Shown here in pieces: positions 16,450 through 27,090 of a stretch of 64,000 nt of DNA. The notes under the pieces were generated by a model. The model was not told where the DNA came from. It worked only from the letters and a program-made list of their open reading frames with translations, and did no database searches. The stretch's first letter is position 1. Each line of letters starts with the position of its first letter. The position numbers and the translations under genes were made by a program. The DNA comes from Clostridia bacterium (lineage in GTDB: Bacteria; Bacillota; Clostridia; Oscillospirales; Acutalibacteraceae). The stretch is taken from assembly GCA_017473165.1 (NCBI GenBank), contig JAFUNA010000003.1, positions 1 through 64,000 on the forward strand, written 5' to 3'.

Positions 16450-18368
16450 TGAGTAACGAATCGGGCTGCGGCTGCGGACACTGCCACGAGCATGAGCACA
16501 GGGAAATCGAAACCTGCGGCTGCGGACATTGTCACGAAAAAGAAGAAAACAAAGCAATTCCCATAATCATAACCGTTATCGGAGCATTGCTTATTGCGGC
16601 AACGTTTCTGCCGTTTGTGAATGAATTTGCAGAAAAGATATTGCTGATTTTATCGGCTTTGCTTTGCGGATTTCCCATATTTATCAACGCTTTCAGGTCT
16701 TTGAAAAAGCTGAAAATCAATGAATCCGTGCTGCTTGTCATCGCTGTTGCGGCGGCAATCTTTCTCGGCGAGTTTTTTGAGGCGGCAATGGTTTCCGTGC
16801 TTTTCAGAATCGGCGAGCTTATGGAGGATTTTGCAAGCGACAGAAGCCGAAAATCCATTGAAGCAATTTTCTCGATTGTCAGCGACGAGGCAAATCTCAT
16901 AACCGACGGCGGAAAAATCAGAAAAATTGATGCGGATGAGGTGAAAATCGGAGATATTCTTGCGGTTATGCCTCATGAAATATTCCCTGTTGACGGAGTT
17001 GTTGTCAAGGGTGAGGGCAGCGTTGACGCCTCGGCTCTGACGGGCGAAAGCCTGCCTGTTGAAATTTCGGAGAGCTCAAAAATATCAAGCGGAATGATTA
17101 ACGGAAATTCAACCGTACACATCAGAGCAACGGCGGTTAAAAATCAGTCATCTGCTGCAAGAATTGTTGAAATGGTTGAGAATGCGGCACAGAAAAAAGG
17201 CGAAGCACAGAGAACGATTTCGATTTTTGCAAAGTATTACACTCCCGCTGTTGTTATTGCCGCAATATTGATTGCAGTTGTTCCGTCGCTGATAACGGGT
17301 GACTGGCAGAGCTGGATTCACAGAAGCCTTATTTTGCTTGTTGCTTCGTGCCCGTGTGCCGTTGTTCTTTCCGCACCTCTTGCGTTCTTTTCGTCAATGG
17401 GTGCTGCTGCGAAAAACGGAATGATAATCAAGGGCAGCCGATACATCGAAGCCATTGCAAAAGCCGATACCGTTGTTTTCGACAAAACGGGAACGCTCAC
17501 AACGGGTGAGCTGACGGTCGGCAAAATATACCGTGCAGACGGTGTTGACGTGAAAAAGGTAATTTCCCTTGCCGCAAAATGCGAATATTATTCTACACAT
17601 CCGATAGCCAAAGCAATTGTTGCCGAAAACGGCGAAACCGATATGACGGGCACTTCGGATTTTTCGGAAATTGCGGGCGGAGGAACAAGCATTTCCGCAC
17701 CCGAAGGAAAAATCCTTTGCGGCGGCGAAAGGCTGATGATTCGAAACGATATTGATATATCCGAGTTTCCGAAAGCACATGTTTATGTTGCACTTAACGG
17801 GGCGGCAATCGGAGCGGTTGAAATTGACGGCGAAATCCGAAGCACAGCAACCGAAACGGTTAGGAAATTGAGAAAGCTCGGTGTTGAGCATTCGCTTATT
17901 CTAACGGGTGACACAGCCGAGCAGGCTCGCAAGGTCTGTGCAAAGTGTGATATTGACGATTTCAGAAGCAATCTTCTGCCGGAGGATAAGCTGACCGCCC
18001 TTGAGGAAATCAAAGACTGTGCGAAGGGCGTTATTTATGTTGGTGACGGCATAAACGATGCACCCGTGCTTGCGGCGGCGGATGTCGGAGTTGCAATGGG
18101 TCTTGGCACACAGGCGGCAGGCGAAGCGGCGGACATAATCTTAACAAATTCCGAGCTTTCACGTCTTGCGGACACGGTTTATCAGAGCCAACGCACAATG
18201 AAAATCCTTAAATCAAACATTGCCTTTGCGATAATTGTCAAGCTTATTGTCATAGCCCTCGGCATTGCGGGAATCGCACCCATGTGGGCGGCAATTTTTG
18301 CGGATGTGGGAACAATGATAATCTGTGTTGCCAATGCGGCAAGACTTCTCAAGGTAAAAAAATACTAA
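16449..18368 (+). CDS. Heavy-metal translocating P1B-type ATPase (Zn/Cd/Pb type)
   Basis: A 639-residue metal pump. The N terminus has no ferredoxin-like metal domain. Instead it has two copies of a Cys/His cluster, CGCGHCHE, at about residues 7-14 and 24-31. Further motifs are the TGES actuator loop, SCPCAVVLSAP (Cys301-Pro-Cys303, the transport site), DKTGTLT with phosphorylated Asp345, HPIAKA, and GDGINDAPVLAAADVG. It pumps metal ions out of the cytoplasm using ATP. It is co-transcribed with the CzrA-like repressor, which supports a zinc or cadmium efflux role. Confidence 0.93.
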   Translation: MSNESGCGCGHCHEHEHREIETCGCGHCHEKEENKAIPIIITVIGALLIAATFLPFVNEFAEKILLILSALLCGFPIFINAFRSLKKLKINESVLLVIAVAAAIFLGEFFEAAMVSVLFRIGELMEDFASDRSRKSIEAIFSIVSDEANLITDGGKIRKIDADEVKIGDILAVMPHEIFPVDGVVVKGEGSVDASALTGESLPVEISESSKISSGMINGNSTVHIRATAVKNQSSAARIVEMVENAAQKKGEAQRTISIFAKYYTPAVVIAAILIAVVPSLITGDWQSWIHRSLILLVASCPCAVVLSAPLAFFSSMGAAAKNGMIIKGSRYIEAIAKADTVVFDKTGTLTTGELTVGKIYRADGVDVKKVISLAAKCEYYSTHPIAKAIVAENGETDMTGTSDFSEIAGGGTSISAPEGKILCGGERLMIRNDIDISEFPKAHVYVALNGAAIGAVEIDGEIRSTATETVRKLRKLGVEHSLILTGDTAEQARKVCAKCDIDDFRSNLLPEDKLTALEEIKDCAKGVIYVGDGINDAPVLAAADVGVAMGLGTQAAGEAADIILTNSELSRLADTVYQSQRTMKILKSNIAFAIIVKLIVIALGIAGIAPMWAAIFADVGTMIICVANAARLLKVKKY

Positions 18369-18373
18369 AAAAC

Positions 18374-18401
18374 AAACCGGACCTCATGTGAAGTCCGGTT
18401 T
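18374..18401. terminator. Bidirectional terminator
   Basis: Nine-bp stem AAACCGGAC / GTCCGGTTT with a ten-base loop between the converging P-type ATPase and MraY-like genes. T-rich tracts occur on both sides (TTTCAATTTATTT on plus, TTTGTTTTTTAG on minus). Confidence 0.85.
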
Positions 18402-18405
18402 CAAT

Positions 18406-19359
18406 TTATTTCATCGCAATAACAGTTACGGCGGAAATAAGAGCCTGAATCATGCAGAAACGGAAGATAACCTGTGTGTTTGACCAGCCCTTGTTCTTTC
18501 TGAAATGGTCGTGAAGGGGAGTGCGGATATTCTTGAAGGGATTGAGCTTGAGAAATCTGATAAGTGAAACCTTTGCAATGCCCAGAAGTCCGTCAAGGCA
18601 GAGCATGAAGCAGAGGGGAATAACAAGAAGAATGTTGCCGCTCTTGAGTACGCAGATGCACAGGAAAAGTCCGAGGGCTCTTGAGCCTGCGTCACCCATC
18701 ATCATTGTGCTGGGCTCTGCGTTCTTCCAGAGATAGGGGATAAGAACAAGTATCATGAGTATGATAAGATAGTTTGTTCTGTTGTCCATTCCGAGAAGCT
18801 GACCTGCCGCTATAACCGAAACAAGCGAAACAATTGTAAGGCTGCCGCAGAAGCCGTCAATTCCGTCGGAGCAGTTAACTGCGTTAATAAGCATCCATAC
18901 AAGAACCGTTGCGATTATTCCGAAAACAACGGGAGGAATGTTGAGCGTCAGACCGAAAAAGCTGATGCCTGTCAAATCCTGATTGAAATAAACAAAGTTT
19001 GCGGCGGTGAGAGCGGAAATTACAAGGTCGATTGCACCTTTTTTGTATTCGCCCCAGGGCTTTTCGGAGCGGTCATCGAGATAGCCCGAAAGCATTCCGA
19101 GGAAAATGAGAACATAATAAAAAACATATTCGAGCGAAACGGGTACGAAAAGCAAAGCGGCAATGATGAACGCACAAACAAAAACAATTCCCGCACCTCT
19201 GACCTTGCCCGCAGAAAGCTTGCCGTTAAAGGCGAATTCTCTGCCTTGATCCTTGGGGAGCTTGTTTTTGAAAATTGCGAGCAATGCGGCACAAAGACCC
19301 GTTGAGCCGATAATCATTGCAAGATAAAGAAGCTTGGGTAACAAAAGTGAATTGAGCAT
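18406..19359 (-). CDS. MraY/WecA-like phospho-sugar transferase (glycosyltransferase family 4)
   Basis: A 317-residue integral membrane protein with about ten helices. Family motifs are present: LSGYLDD, NAVNCSDGIDGFCG, MMMGDAGS and RTPLHDHFRKNKGWS. Such enzymes join a UDP-activated amino-sugar phosphate to undecaprenyl phosphate at the membrane. The TPLHDHF-KNKGW motif is closer to MraY than to WecA, so lipid I synthesis is possible. However, the gene stands alone outside any mur cluster, so a second MraY-like enzyme for another polymer is equally possible. Confidence 0.82.
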   Translation of the reverse strand: MLNSLLLPKLLYLAMIIGSTGLCAALLAIFKNKLPKDQGREFAFNGKLSAGKVRGAGIVFVCAFIIAALLFVPVSLEYVFYYVLIFLGMLSGYLDDRSEKPWGEYKKGAIDLVISALTAANFVYFNQDLTGISFFGLTLNIPPVVFGIIATVLVWMLINAVNCSDGIDGFCGSLTIVSLVSVIAAGQLLGMDNRTNYLIILMILVLIPYLWKNAEPSTMMMGDAGSRALGLFLCICVLKSGNILLVIPLCFMLCLDGLLGIAKVSLIRFLKLNPFKNIRTPLHDHFRKNKGWSNTQVIFRFCMIQALISAVTVIAMK

Positions 19360-19391
19360 AATTAACCTCCGAGATTTTATTCAACACGAAA

Positions 19392-19420
19392 AGGATAACA
19401 CATTATTCACAATTTTTCAA
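19392..19420 (-). promoter_or_regulatory. Promoter of the MraY-like gene
   Basis: Minus strand: TTGAAA (19415-19420), a 17-base spacer and TATCCT (19392-19397). It lies close to the divergent TetR promoter. Confidence 0.6.
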
Positions 19421-19431
19421 TATAATTTGAA

Positions 19432-19460
19432 TTGACTTGAAGAATTTTACAATATATAAT
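19432..19460 (+). promoter_or_regulatory. Promoter of the TetR-family gene
   Basis: TTGACT (19432-19437), a 17-base spacer and TATAAT (19455-19460), 38 bases before the TTG start. Confidence 0.75.
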
Positions 19461-19498
19461 TAAAGAAAATACTGCTTTTACGGAGAGGAGGAGCTTAA

Positions 19499-20062
19499 TT
19501 GCCGCAGTTTACGAAAATGGCGATAATCAAATCGTTCTATAATCTTCTTTCAAGAAAGAATTTTGAAAAAATAACCGTTAAGGATATTGTTGAGGAATGC
19601 GGCGTTAACCGCAAAACCTTTTACTATTATTTTACCGATATTTATGACCTTGTTGAGCAGATTTTCAGGCTCGAAATTGAAGCTTTCAGCGTTGAGATTT
19701 CAAAATCTGCAAGCGTTGAGGACAAAATAATCGGAGTTTTTGAGCTTGCGGAAAAGAATAAAAAAGCTGTTATGCATCTGCACTTGTCATCCGATGGGGA
19801 GCTTGAAAAATATCTCAAAAAAATTATGCTTGACCTTCTTTCTGACGGCGTGAAACATTTCGCAAAAGAAAAAGAAGTCAGCGAAGATGATGCAACGCTT
19901 GTCTGCGGCTCCATGGTTTTGATTTTTATGGGCTTTTTCCGTCATTGGGTGGAGGAAGGAATGCAATCCGAATACCGTGAGGTAATCAGAAGAATTTGCA
20001 GAATGCTTAACGGCACAATGGAGCTTATGCTTGAAAACTTAAAAAATACGGACAAAAATTGA
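19499..20062 (+). CDS. TetR/AcrR family transcriptional regulator
   Basis: A 187-residue protein. The N-terminal helix-turn-helix is KITVKDIVEECGVNRKTFYYYFTDIYDLVEQIF (residues 21-53, shown here in part only as the pattern VKDIV...KTFYYYF). The all-helical C-terminal domain resembles the DhaS-like TetR_C group. The start is a TTG supported by AGGAGGAG at 19486-19493; the next in-frame ATG is six codons later. No target gene is obvious: it is followed by a strong terminator, and the divergent neighbour is the MraY-like gene. The ligand is unknown. Confidence 0.85.
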   Translation: MPQFTKMAIIKSFYNLLSRKNFEKITVKDIVEECGVNRKTFYYYFTDIYDLVEQIFRLEIEAFSVEISKSASVEDKIIGVFELAEKNKKAVMHLHLSSDGELEKYLKKIMLDLLSDGVKHFAKEKEVSEDDATLVCGSMVLIFMGFFRHWVEEGMQSEYREVIRRICRMLNGTMELMLENLKNTDKN

Positions 20063-20095
20063 GCTGTGTGGGAATTTTTCACACAGCTTTTTTTG
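20062..20095 (+). terminator. Terminator after the TetR gene
   Basis: Stem AGCTGTGTG / CACACAGCT with a nine-base loop, followed by TTTTTTT. Confidence 0.9.
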
Positions 20096-20187
20096 TGCCC
20101 GTTTAAAAAAATACGGAATAGTTTAAAATATATTTTACAAATTTAATTTTACTTGTTTCTTTTTCTTCATGTGTTTATAAACGGAAG

Positions 20188-20218
20188 CAGCGAGCCTGCG
20201 GTAAAATGCGGCTCGCTG
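20188..20218. terminator. Hairpin after the XRE-type regulator
   Basis: Nine-bp stem CAGCGAGCC / GGCTCGCTG with extra TGC/GC pairing inside, ten bases past the stop at 20229. The T-rich side (TTTCTGTTTTTT) is on the plus strand, so its role as a minus-strand terminator is uncertain. Confidence 0.5.
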
Positions 20219-20228
20219 TTTCTGTTTT

Positions 20229-20762
20229 TTATTCTTCGCTGTTTGATTTACACCATTTTTTCAGTTTTATTGTCATAACGATGCCTCCGATAATTATTGC
20301 AACACCTGTCAAAGCCTGAACAACATATAAACCGTAAATTCCTACAAACATTCCGTCTGTCAATGCAAAAGATGGAATGGAAGAGGCGGTTGTTATGCTT
20401 GCAAAAATTACGGATAAAACTCTGTAAAGTCCGAAAAGTGAAACAAATATACCGGATATCCAGCCGTACTTTTTGAAAAGCTGTTCTGCGGCGGAGGTGA
20501 TTTTTTCCAATATTCCTTCAGCAGAATTTGAGGGTGAAGAATTTTTTGCGGGCTGCTCGGGCGGAAGTCGGTCAAGAAGCAGCCAGTCAGCGGATACACC
20601 CATGGTGTTCGCAATATGTATCAGCTCATTTACGGTCGGCTCGCTTTCTCCTGTTTCCCAGCTGTGCAGGGTTTCGCATGAAATGCCGAGCTTTTCCGAA
20701 AACTGTTCTTTGGTAAGACCTGAATTTGTTCTGCAGCACAGTATTTTTGTGTTTAATTTCAT
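20229..20762 (-). CDS. XRE-family regulator with membrane-spanning C terminus
   Basis: About 177 residues. The N-terminal Cro/CI-type helix-turn-helix is SGLTKEQFSEKLGISCETLH followed by SWETGESEPTVNEL. A low-complexity linker follows, then two or three hydrophobic helices in the second half. This layout suggests a DNA-binding protein tethered to the membrane that senses an envelope state. The start at 20762 (MKLNTKIL) has AAGGAG nine bases upstream; an ATG 27 bases earlier lacks an RBS. The gene stands alone and its targets are unknown. Confidence 0.82.
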   Translation of the reverse strand: MKLNTKILCCRTNSGLTKEQFSEKLGISCETLHSWETGESEPTVNELIHIANTMGVSADWLLLDRLPPEQPAKNSSPSNSAEGILEKITSAAEQLFKKYGWISGIFVSLFGLYRVLSVIFASITTASSIPSFALTDGMFVGIYGLYVVQALTGVAIIIGGIVMTIKLKKWCKSNSEE

Positions 20763-20877
20763 TTTGAATAACTCCTTACGTTTTATCATATAGTGTCGGC
20801 AATCGGAAAACGGTTAATCTTTTTGCCCTTTCATCTATAAGACGAAGCAAAGAGCGGATTGGTCTGTCAAAAATAAA

Positions 20878-20903
20878 AAAACAGCCTGTTTCCAAGCTGT
20901 TTT
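20878..20903 (-). terminator. Terminator after the YwlG-like gene
   Basis: Stem AAAACAGC / GCTGTTTT with a ten-base loop. The minus-strand T-run TTTTTTTATTTTT follows, seven bases past the stop of the gene at 20910. Confidence 0.8.
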
Positions 20904-20909
20904 ATGGAT

Positions 20910-21446
20910 TTATTCGTATTTAGCTCTTTCGCCGCCGATGTATTTTGGTCTTGTGCGTGCGGCGGAAAGCTTTGCTTCGCCTATAACATTATTTTCAAGG
21001 CGAAGGGGAACAGCAACCCTTTTGAGGTGCATTCCGATTAATGTTGTGCCGATATCAATGCCCGCATCCGCTTTGATTTCTTCAACGGCAACGGGTTCTT
21101 TCATCGTGTGCCACGCTGCGGTTGCAAATGAGCCGCCTGCATGGGGATGGGGAACAACGCAAACCTGCTCAAGTCCGAGCACATCGGCTTTTTCTTTTTC
21201 GATAATAATTGCTCTGTTGAGATGCTCACAGCATTGTGCCGCAATGTATATTCCTTTTTCGCCGAAAACGCTGCAGAGTCCGTCGAAAATCTGCTGTGCA
21301 ACTTCAACAGTTCCGCTTGTTCCGATTTTTTCGCCGATAACCTCGCTCGTTGAGCAGCCTATGACAACAACGTCACCGCTGCCGATGCCCGATTTTTCGA
21401 TAAGCTCTGCGGCTGCCGCCTTTGCCTGATTAAAAATGCTATCCAT
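20910..21446 (-). CDS. YwlG/UPF0340 (TIGR01440) family protein
   Basis: A 178-residue soluble protein matching the YwlG family: VVVIGCSTSEVIGEKIGTSG, AQCCEHLNRAIIIEKE, VPHPHAGGSFATAAW and ADAGIDIGTTLIGMHLK. The biochemical role of this family is not established. The start codon lies six bases after the stop of the ECF S component, so the two share an operon from the promoter at 22030-22058. That link may mean a role in vitamin or cofactor handling, which is inference only. Confidence 0.88.
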   Translation of the reverse strand: MDSIFNQAKAAAAELIEKSGIGSGDVVVIGCSTSEVIGEKIGTSGTVEVAQQIFDGLCSVFGEKGIYIAAQCCEHLNRAIIIEKEKADVLGLEQVCVVPHPHAGGSFATAAWHTMKEPVAVEEIKADAGIDIGTTLIGMHLKRVAVPLRLENNVIGEAKLSAARTRPKYIGGERAKYE

Positions 21447-21452
21447 TTTTGT

Positions 21453-22001
21453 TTAACCTGCCTTAAAAAATGATGATAATGTTTTGCTTTTGGACGATGC
21501 TTTTTCGAGTGCGGTAACAAGCGCAATTGCCGCAGCCGCACCGACTGCACCCTGAATTGTGTTTCCCAAAATGCTGCCTGCGGCGGCAACGCCGTAGCCG
21601 AGAATAACCGCCTCATATCCGAAATATCCCATAACCATAATTGCCTCTGCCGAAACAGCGGCAACGATCTTTGAAACGATATTATATTTTCCGTCGAAAG
21701 CTTTTTTTAATGCGCCGAAAATATAAAAAGCAGCGATTGCCATGAGTGCCTTGATAACAAAGGTTGCGGGAGCATACTGCATATAGCCTGCAAGCATATC
21801 CGCAAGAGCGGAGCCCAGACCCGCCGCAAGTGCACCGTAGCCTGCGCCGAGCATCATTCCCGCCGTCAGAACAAAGCAGTCGCCGAGATTAACATAGCCG
21901 CCCGTAGCCGGCATGGGAATCTGAACGATGTATGTTGCAACGCAGATTATTGCCGAAAAAAGAGCTGCGGAAACGAGCGTTTTCATTTTTTCGAGTTTCA
22001 T
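21453..22001 (-). CDS. ECF transporter substrate-binding (S) component
   Basis: A 182-residue membrane protein with about six helices. The start LVSAALFSAIICVATYIVQIP and the segment GGYVNLGDCFVLTAGMMLG, followed by GALAAGLGSALADMLAGY, match S components of energy-coupling-factor vitamin importers. The S component captures a vitamin or its precursor and docks with shared EcfA/A'/T subunits, which are not in this window. The substrate is not readable. It is first in an operon with the YwlG family gene. Confidence 0.85.
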   Translation of the reverse strand: MKLEKMKTLVSAALFSAIICVATYIVQIPMPATGGYVNLGDCFVLTAGMMLGAGYGALAAGLGSALADMLAGYMQYAPATFVIKALMAIAAFYIFGALKKAFDGKYNIVSKIVAAVSAEAIMVMGYFGYEAVILGYGVAAAGSILGNTIQGAVGAAAAIALVTALEKASSKSKTLSSFFKAG

Positions 22002-22029
22002 ATACTATACCTTCTTTCCTTTATATAAA

Positions 22030-22058
22030 AGTATAGTCTAATTCACCCGATATTTCAA
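22030..22058 (-). promoter_or_regulatory. Promoter of the ECF S/ywlG operon
   Basis: Minus strand: TTGAAA (22053-22058), a 17-base spacer and TATACT (22030-22035). There is no room for a long riboswitch before the ATG at 22001. Confidence 0.7.
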
Positions 22059-22091
22059 CGTCAAATTTAACATAAATATCTTCATATTATC

Positions 22092-25150
<3,059 letters not shown>

Positions 25151-25155
25151 CAAAA

Positions 25156-25179
25156 ATCCCCATCCGTTCGGATGGGGAT
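25156..25179. terminator. Bidirectional terminator between lacZ and asnS
   Basis: Ten-bp stem ATCCCCATCC / GGATGGGGAT with a four-base loop. T-rich tracts follow on both strands (AATTTTTG on plus, TTTTTG on minus). Confidence 0.9.
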
Positions 25180-25188
25180 AATTTTTGC

Positions 25189-26583
25189 TTAAAAATCGGC
25201 TGAACCTGTTGTTCTTGGGAAGGGGATAACGTCACGGATGTTTGAAATGCCCGTGAGGTACATGACAAGTCTTTCAAAGCCAAGTCCGAAGCCGCTGTGC
25301 TTGACTCCGCCGTAACGGCGAAGGTCAAGATACCAGTCATAATCCTCGGGATTGAGCCCGAGCTCTTTTATGCGGGCTTCAAGCAGGTCAAGGCGTTCTT
25401 CTCTCTGGCTGCCGCCGATGATTTCGCCTATGCCCATAACAAGGCAGTCGCAGGCTGCAACGGTTTTGCCGTCATCATTAAGACGCATATAAAATGCCTT
25501 GATTTCCTTGGGATAATCGGTAACAAAAACAGGCTTTTTGAAGATTTTTTCGGTAAGATAACGCTCGTGCTCCGTCTGAAGGTCGCAGCCCCAGCTTACC
25601 TTGTATTCAAATTCGCTGTTATATTCTTCAAGAAGCTTGATTGCTTCCGTATAGGTCACCCTGCCGAAATCGGAGTTTGCAACGGCAGTCAGTCTTTCAA
25701 TGAGCTCTTTGTCAACGAATTTGTTGAGGAATTCAAGCTCCATGGGGCAGTTATCGAGAACATATCGGATAACAAATTTAATCATGCCCTCCGCAACGTC
25801 CATGTCGTCACTTAATTCCGCAAACGCCATTTCGGGCTCAATCATCCAGAATTCCGCAGCATGACGCTGTGTATAGGATTTTTCCGCACGGAAGGTGGGT
25901 CCGAAGGTGTAAACCTTGCCGAATGCAAGAGCCATTGTTTCCGCCTGGAGCTGACCCGAAACGGTAAGATATGCGGGCTTCTGGAAGAAATCCTCGCTGT
26001 AATCAACCTTGCCGTCTTCAGTTCTGGGAAGGTTTTCCATATCGAGAGTTGTAACCCTGAACATTTCGCCCGCACCCTCGCAGTCGCTGCAGGAAATGAG
26101 GGGAGTGTGTGCATAAACAAAGCCCTGCTCCGTAAAGAATTTGTGGATTGCATACGCCGCAACGGAGCGGATTCTGAACGCCGCATTGAAAAGATTTGTG
26201 CGGGGTCTTAAGTGGGCGATTGTTCTCAAAAATTCAACAGAATGCCTTTTTTTCTGCAGAGGATAATCGGGGGTTGAGGTTGCCTCAACAGAGATTTCGT
26301 CGGCATTGATTTCAAAGGGCTGGTTAGCCTGCGGAGTGAGCAGAAGCCTGCCTGTTACCTTAACCGCAGAGCCGACATTGAGCTTTGCAATGTCTTTATA
26401 GTTTTCGAGCTTTGCTGCTTCAAAAACAATCTGCACGCCCTTGAAGCAGCTGCCGTCGTTGAGTTCGATAAATCCGATAGCCTTTGAATCACGAAGTGTT
26501 TTTACCCAGCCGCAGACCGTGACTGCTTGGTCGGCATAGGCATCGGGAGCTTCAAAGAGCTTTTTGATTTCAAGTCTTTCCAT
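25189..26583 (-). CDS. asnS: Asparaginyl-tRNA synthetase
   Basis: A 464-residue class IIb synthetase. The N-terminal OB-fold anticodon domain spans 1-115 ([24 protein letters not shown]). The catalytic domain has motif 2 [10 protein letters not shown] and motif 3 [16 protein letters not shown]. It charges tRNA-Asn with asparagine in the cytoplasm. AsnRS is favoured over AspRS by the overall match and the long insertion carrying the FRVTTLD region. The RBS AGGAG lies upstream of the ATG. No T-box leader is visible; a repeat cluster lies directly upstream. Confidence 0.93.
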   Translation of the reverse strand: MERLEIKKLFEAPDAYADQAVTVCGWVKTLRDSKAIGFIELNDGSCFKGVQIVFEAAKLENYKDIAKLNVGSAVKVTGRLLLTPQANQPFEINADEISVEATSTPDYPLQKKRHSVEFLRTIAHLRPRTNLFNAAFRIRSVAAYAIHKFFTEQGFVYAHTPLISCSDCEGAGEMFRVTTLDMENLPRTEDGKVDYSEDFFQKPAYLTVSGQLQAETMALAFGKVYTFGPTFRAEKSYTQRHAAEFWMIEPEMAFAELSDDMDVAEGMIKFVIRYVLDNCPMELEFLNKFVDKELIERLTAVANSDFGRVTYTEAIKLLEEYNSEFEYKVSWGCDLQTEHERYLTEKIFKKPVFVTDYPKEIKAFYMRLNDDGKTVAACDCLVMGIGEIIGGSQREERLDLLEARIKELGLNPEDYDWYLDLRRYGGVKHSGFGLGFERLVMYLTGISNIRDVIPFPRTTGSADF

Positions 26584-26618
26584 TGATAGTTCTCCTGTTA
26601 AATGCTACTTATATTTTA

Positions 26619-26722
26619 ATCGGTCATAGGCGGAGCCTATCCGAAATGTTGCATCGCAATATATCATTTGCGTAAGCAACATCATACCAAAGGGATATCA
26701 TTGCCGTCAGGCAATATCATTA
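26619..26722. repeat. Modular short-hairpin repeat array
   Basis: It begins with a bulged hairpin (26619-26644), nearly identical to 15926-15951. Small stem-loops follow: TTGC-ATC-GCAA (26649-26659), TTGC-GTAA-GCAA (26668-26679) and TTGCC-GTCA-GGCAA (26701-26714). They are separated by ATATCAT-like spacers at 26661, 26679, 26695 and 26714, a period of 16-19 bases. No reading frame or transposase is present. Confidence 0.75.
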
Positions 26723-26729
26723 CAGCTTT

Positions 26730-27074
26730 TCAGAAGTTGTTTCCGTTCCAGCCCCAATGGTTGGTTTCTTCGTATTTTATATAGATGTTGGAGCGGTCAA
26801 TACCGAGCTCTTCGTTAACGATTTCGGAAAGAGCGGCGGTAAGGCGGTCATATGCGGCATCGGATGCAGAGCCGAAAAGGCTGACTTCAAGATAAGCATA
26901 TTCTTCGCTGTTATCGCCTTTGAAATACATATTGATGTTATCCTCAAACGCAAGCATGAGCCATGCCTCGGTTTTGCCGGGAATGAGTGCGATTGCTTCA
27001 CCGAGCTTTGATTTGAGATTTGTTTTGTTTTCTTCCGTAAGGGAAGTGCTGACAGTTGTTCTGATATAGGGCAT
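26730..27074 (-). CDS. MIF-like tautomerase family protein
   Basis: A 114-residue protein similar in length and pattern to macrophage migration inhibitory factor. Pro2, which becomes the N-terminal catalytic proline after Met removal, is present (MPYIRTTVS). PGKTEAWLMLAF supplies a Lys near position 34, and the C terminus NHWGWNGNNF matches the MIF ending. Known members tautomerise phenylpyruvate-like keto-enols; the bacterial substrate is unknown. It lies 16 bases after the DUF5696 lipoprotein gene and is last in an operon headed by a two-component system, an unexpected partner set. Confidence 0.85.
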   Translation of the reverse strand: MPYIRTTVSTSLTEENKTNLKSKLGEAIALIPGKTEAWLMLAFEDNINMYFKGDNSEEYAYLEVSLFGSASDAAYDRLTAALSEIVNEELGIDRSNIYIKYEETNHWGWNGNNF

Positions 27075-27090
27075 TTTTTTAACCTCCGAA

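Noticed and set aside
16024..16557. 177-codon minus-strand frame over the arsR start
   Set aside because: It runs antisense to the promoter, operator and CzrA-like gene, all of which are well supported.
26584..26645. T-box leader expected before asnS
   Set aside because: The short upstream region holds only the RBS and a dispersed repeat; no T-box sequence or terminator is visible.
26649..26722. CRISPR array suggested by regular spacing
   Set aside because: The constant element is only about seven bases, the spacers are small hairpins of 9-12 bases, and no cas gene is present.
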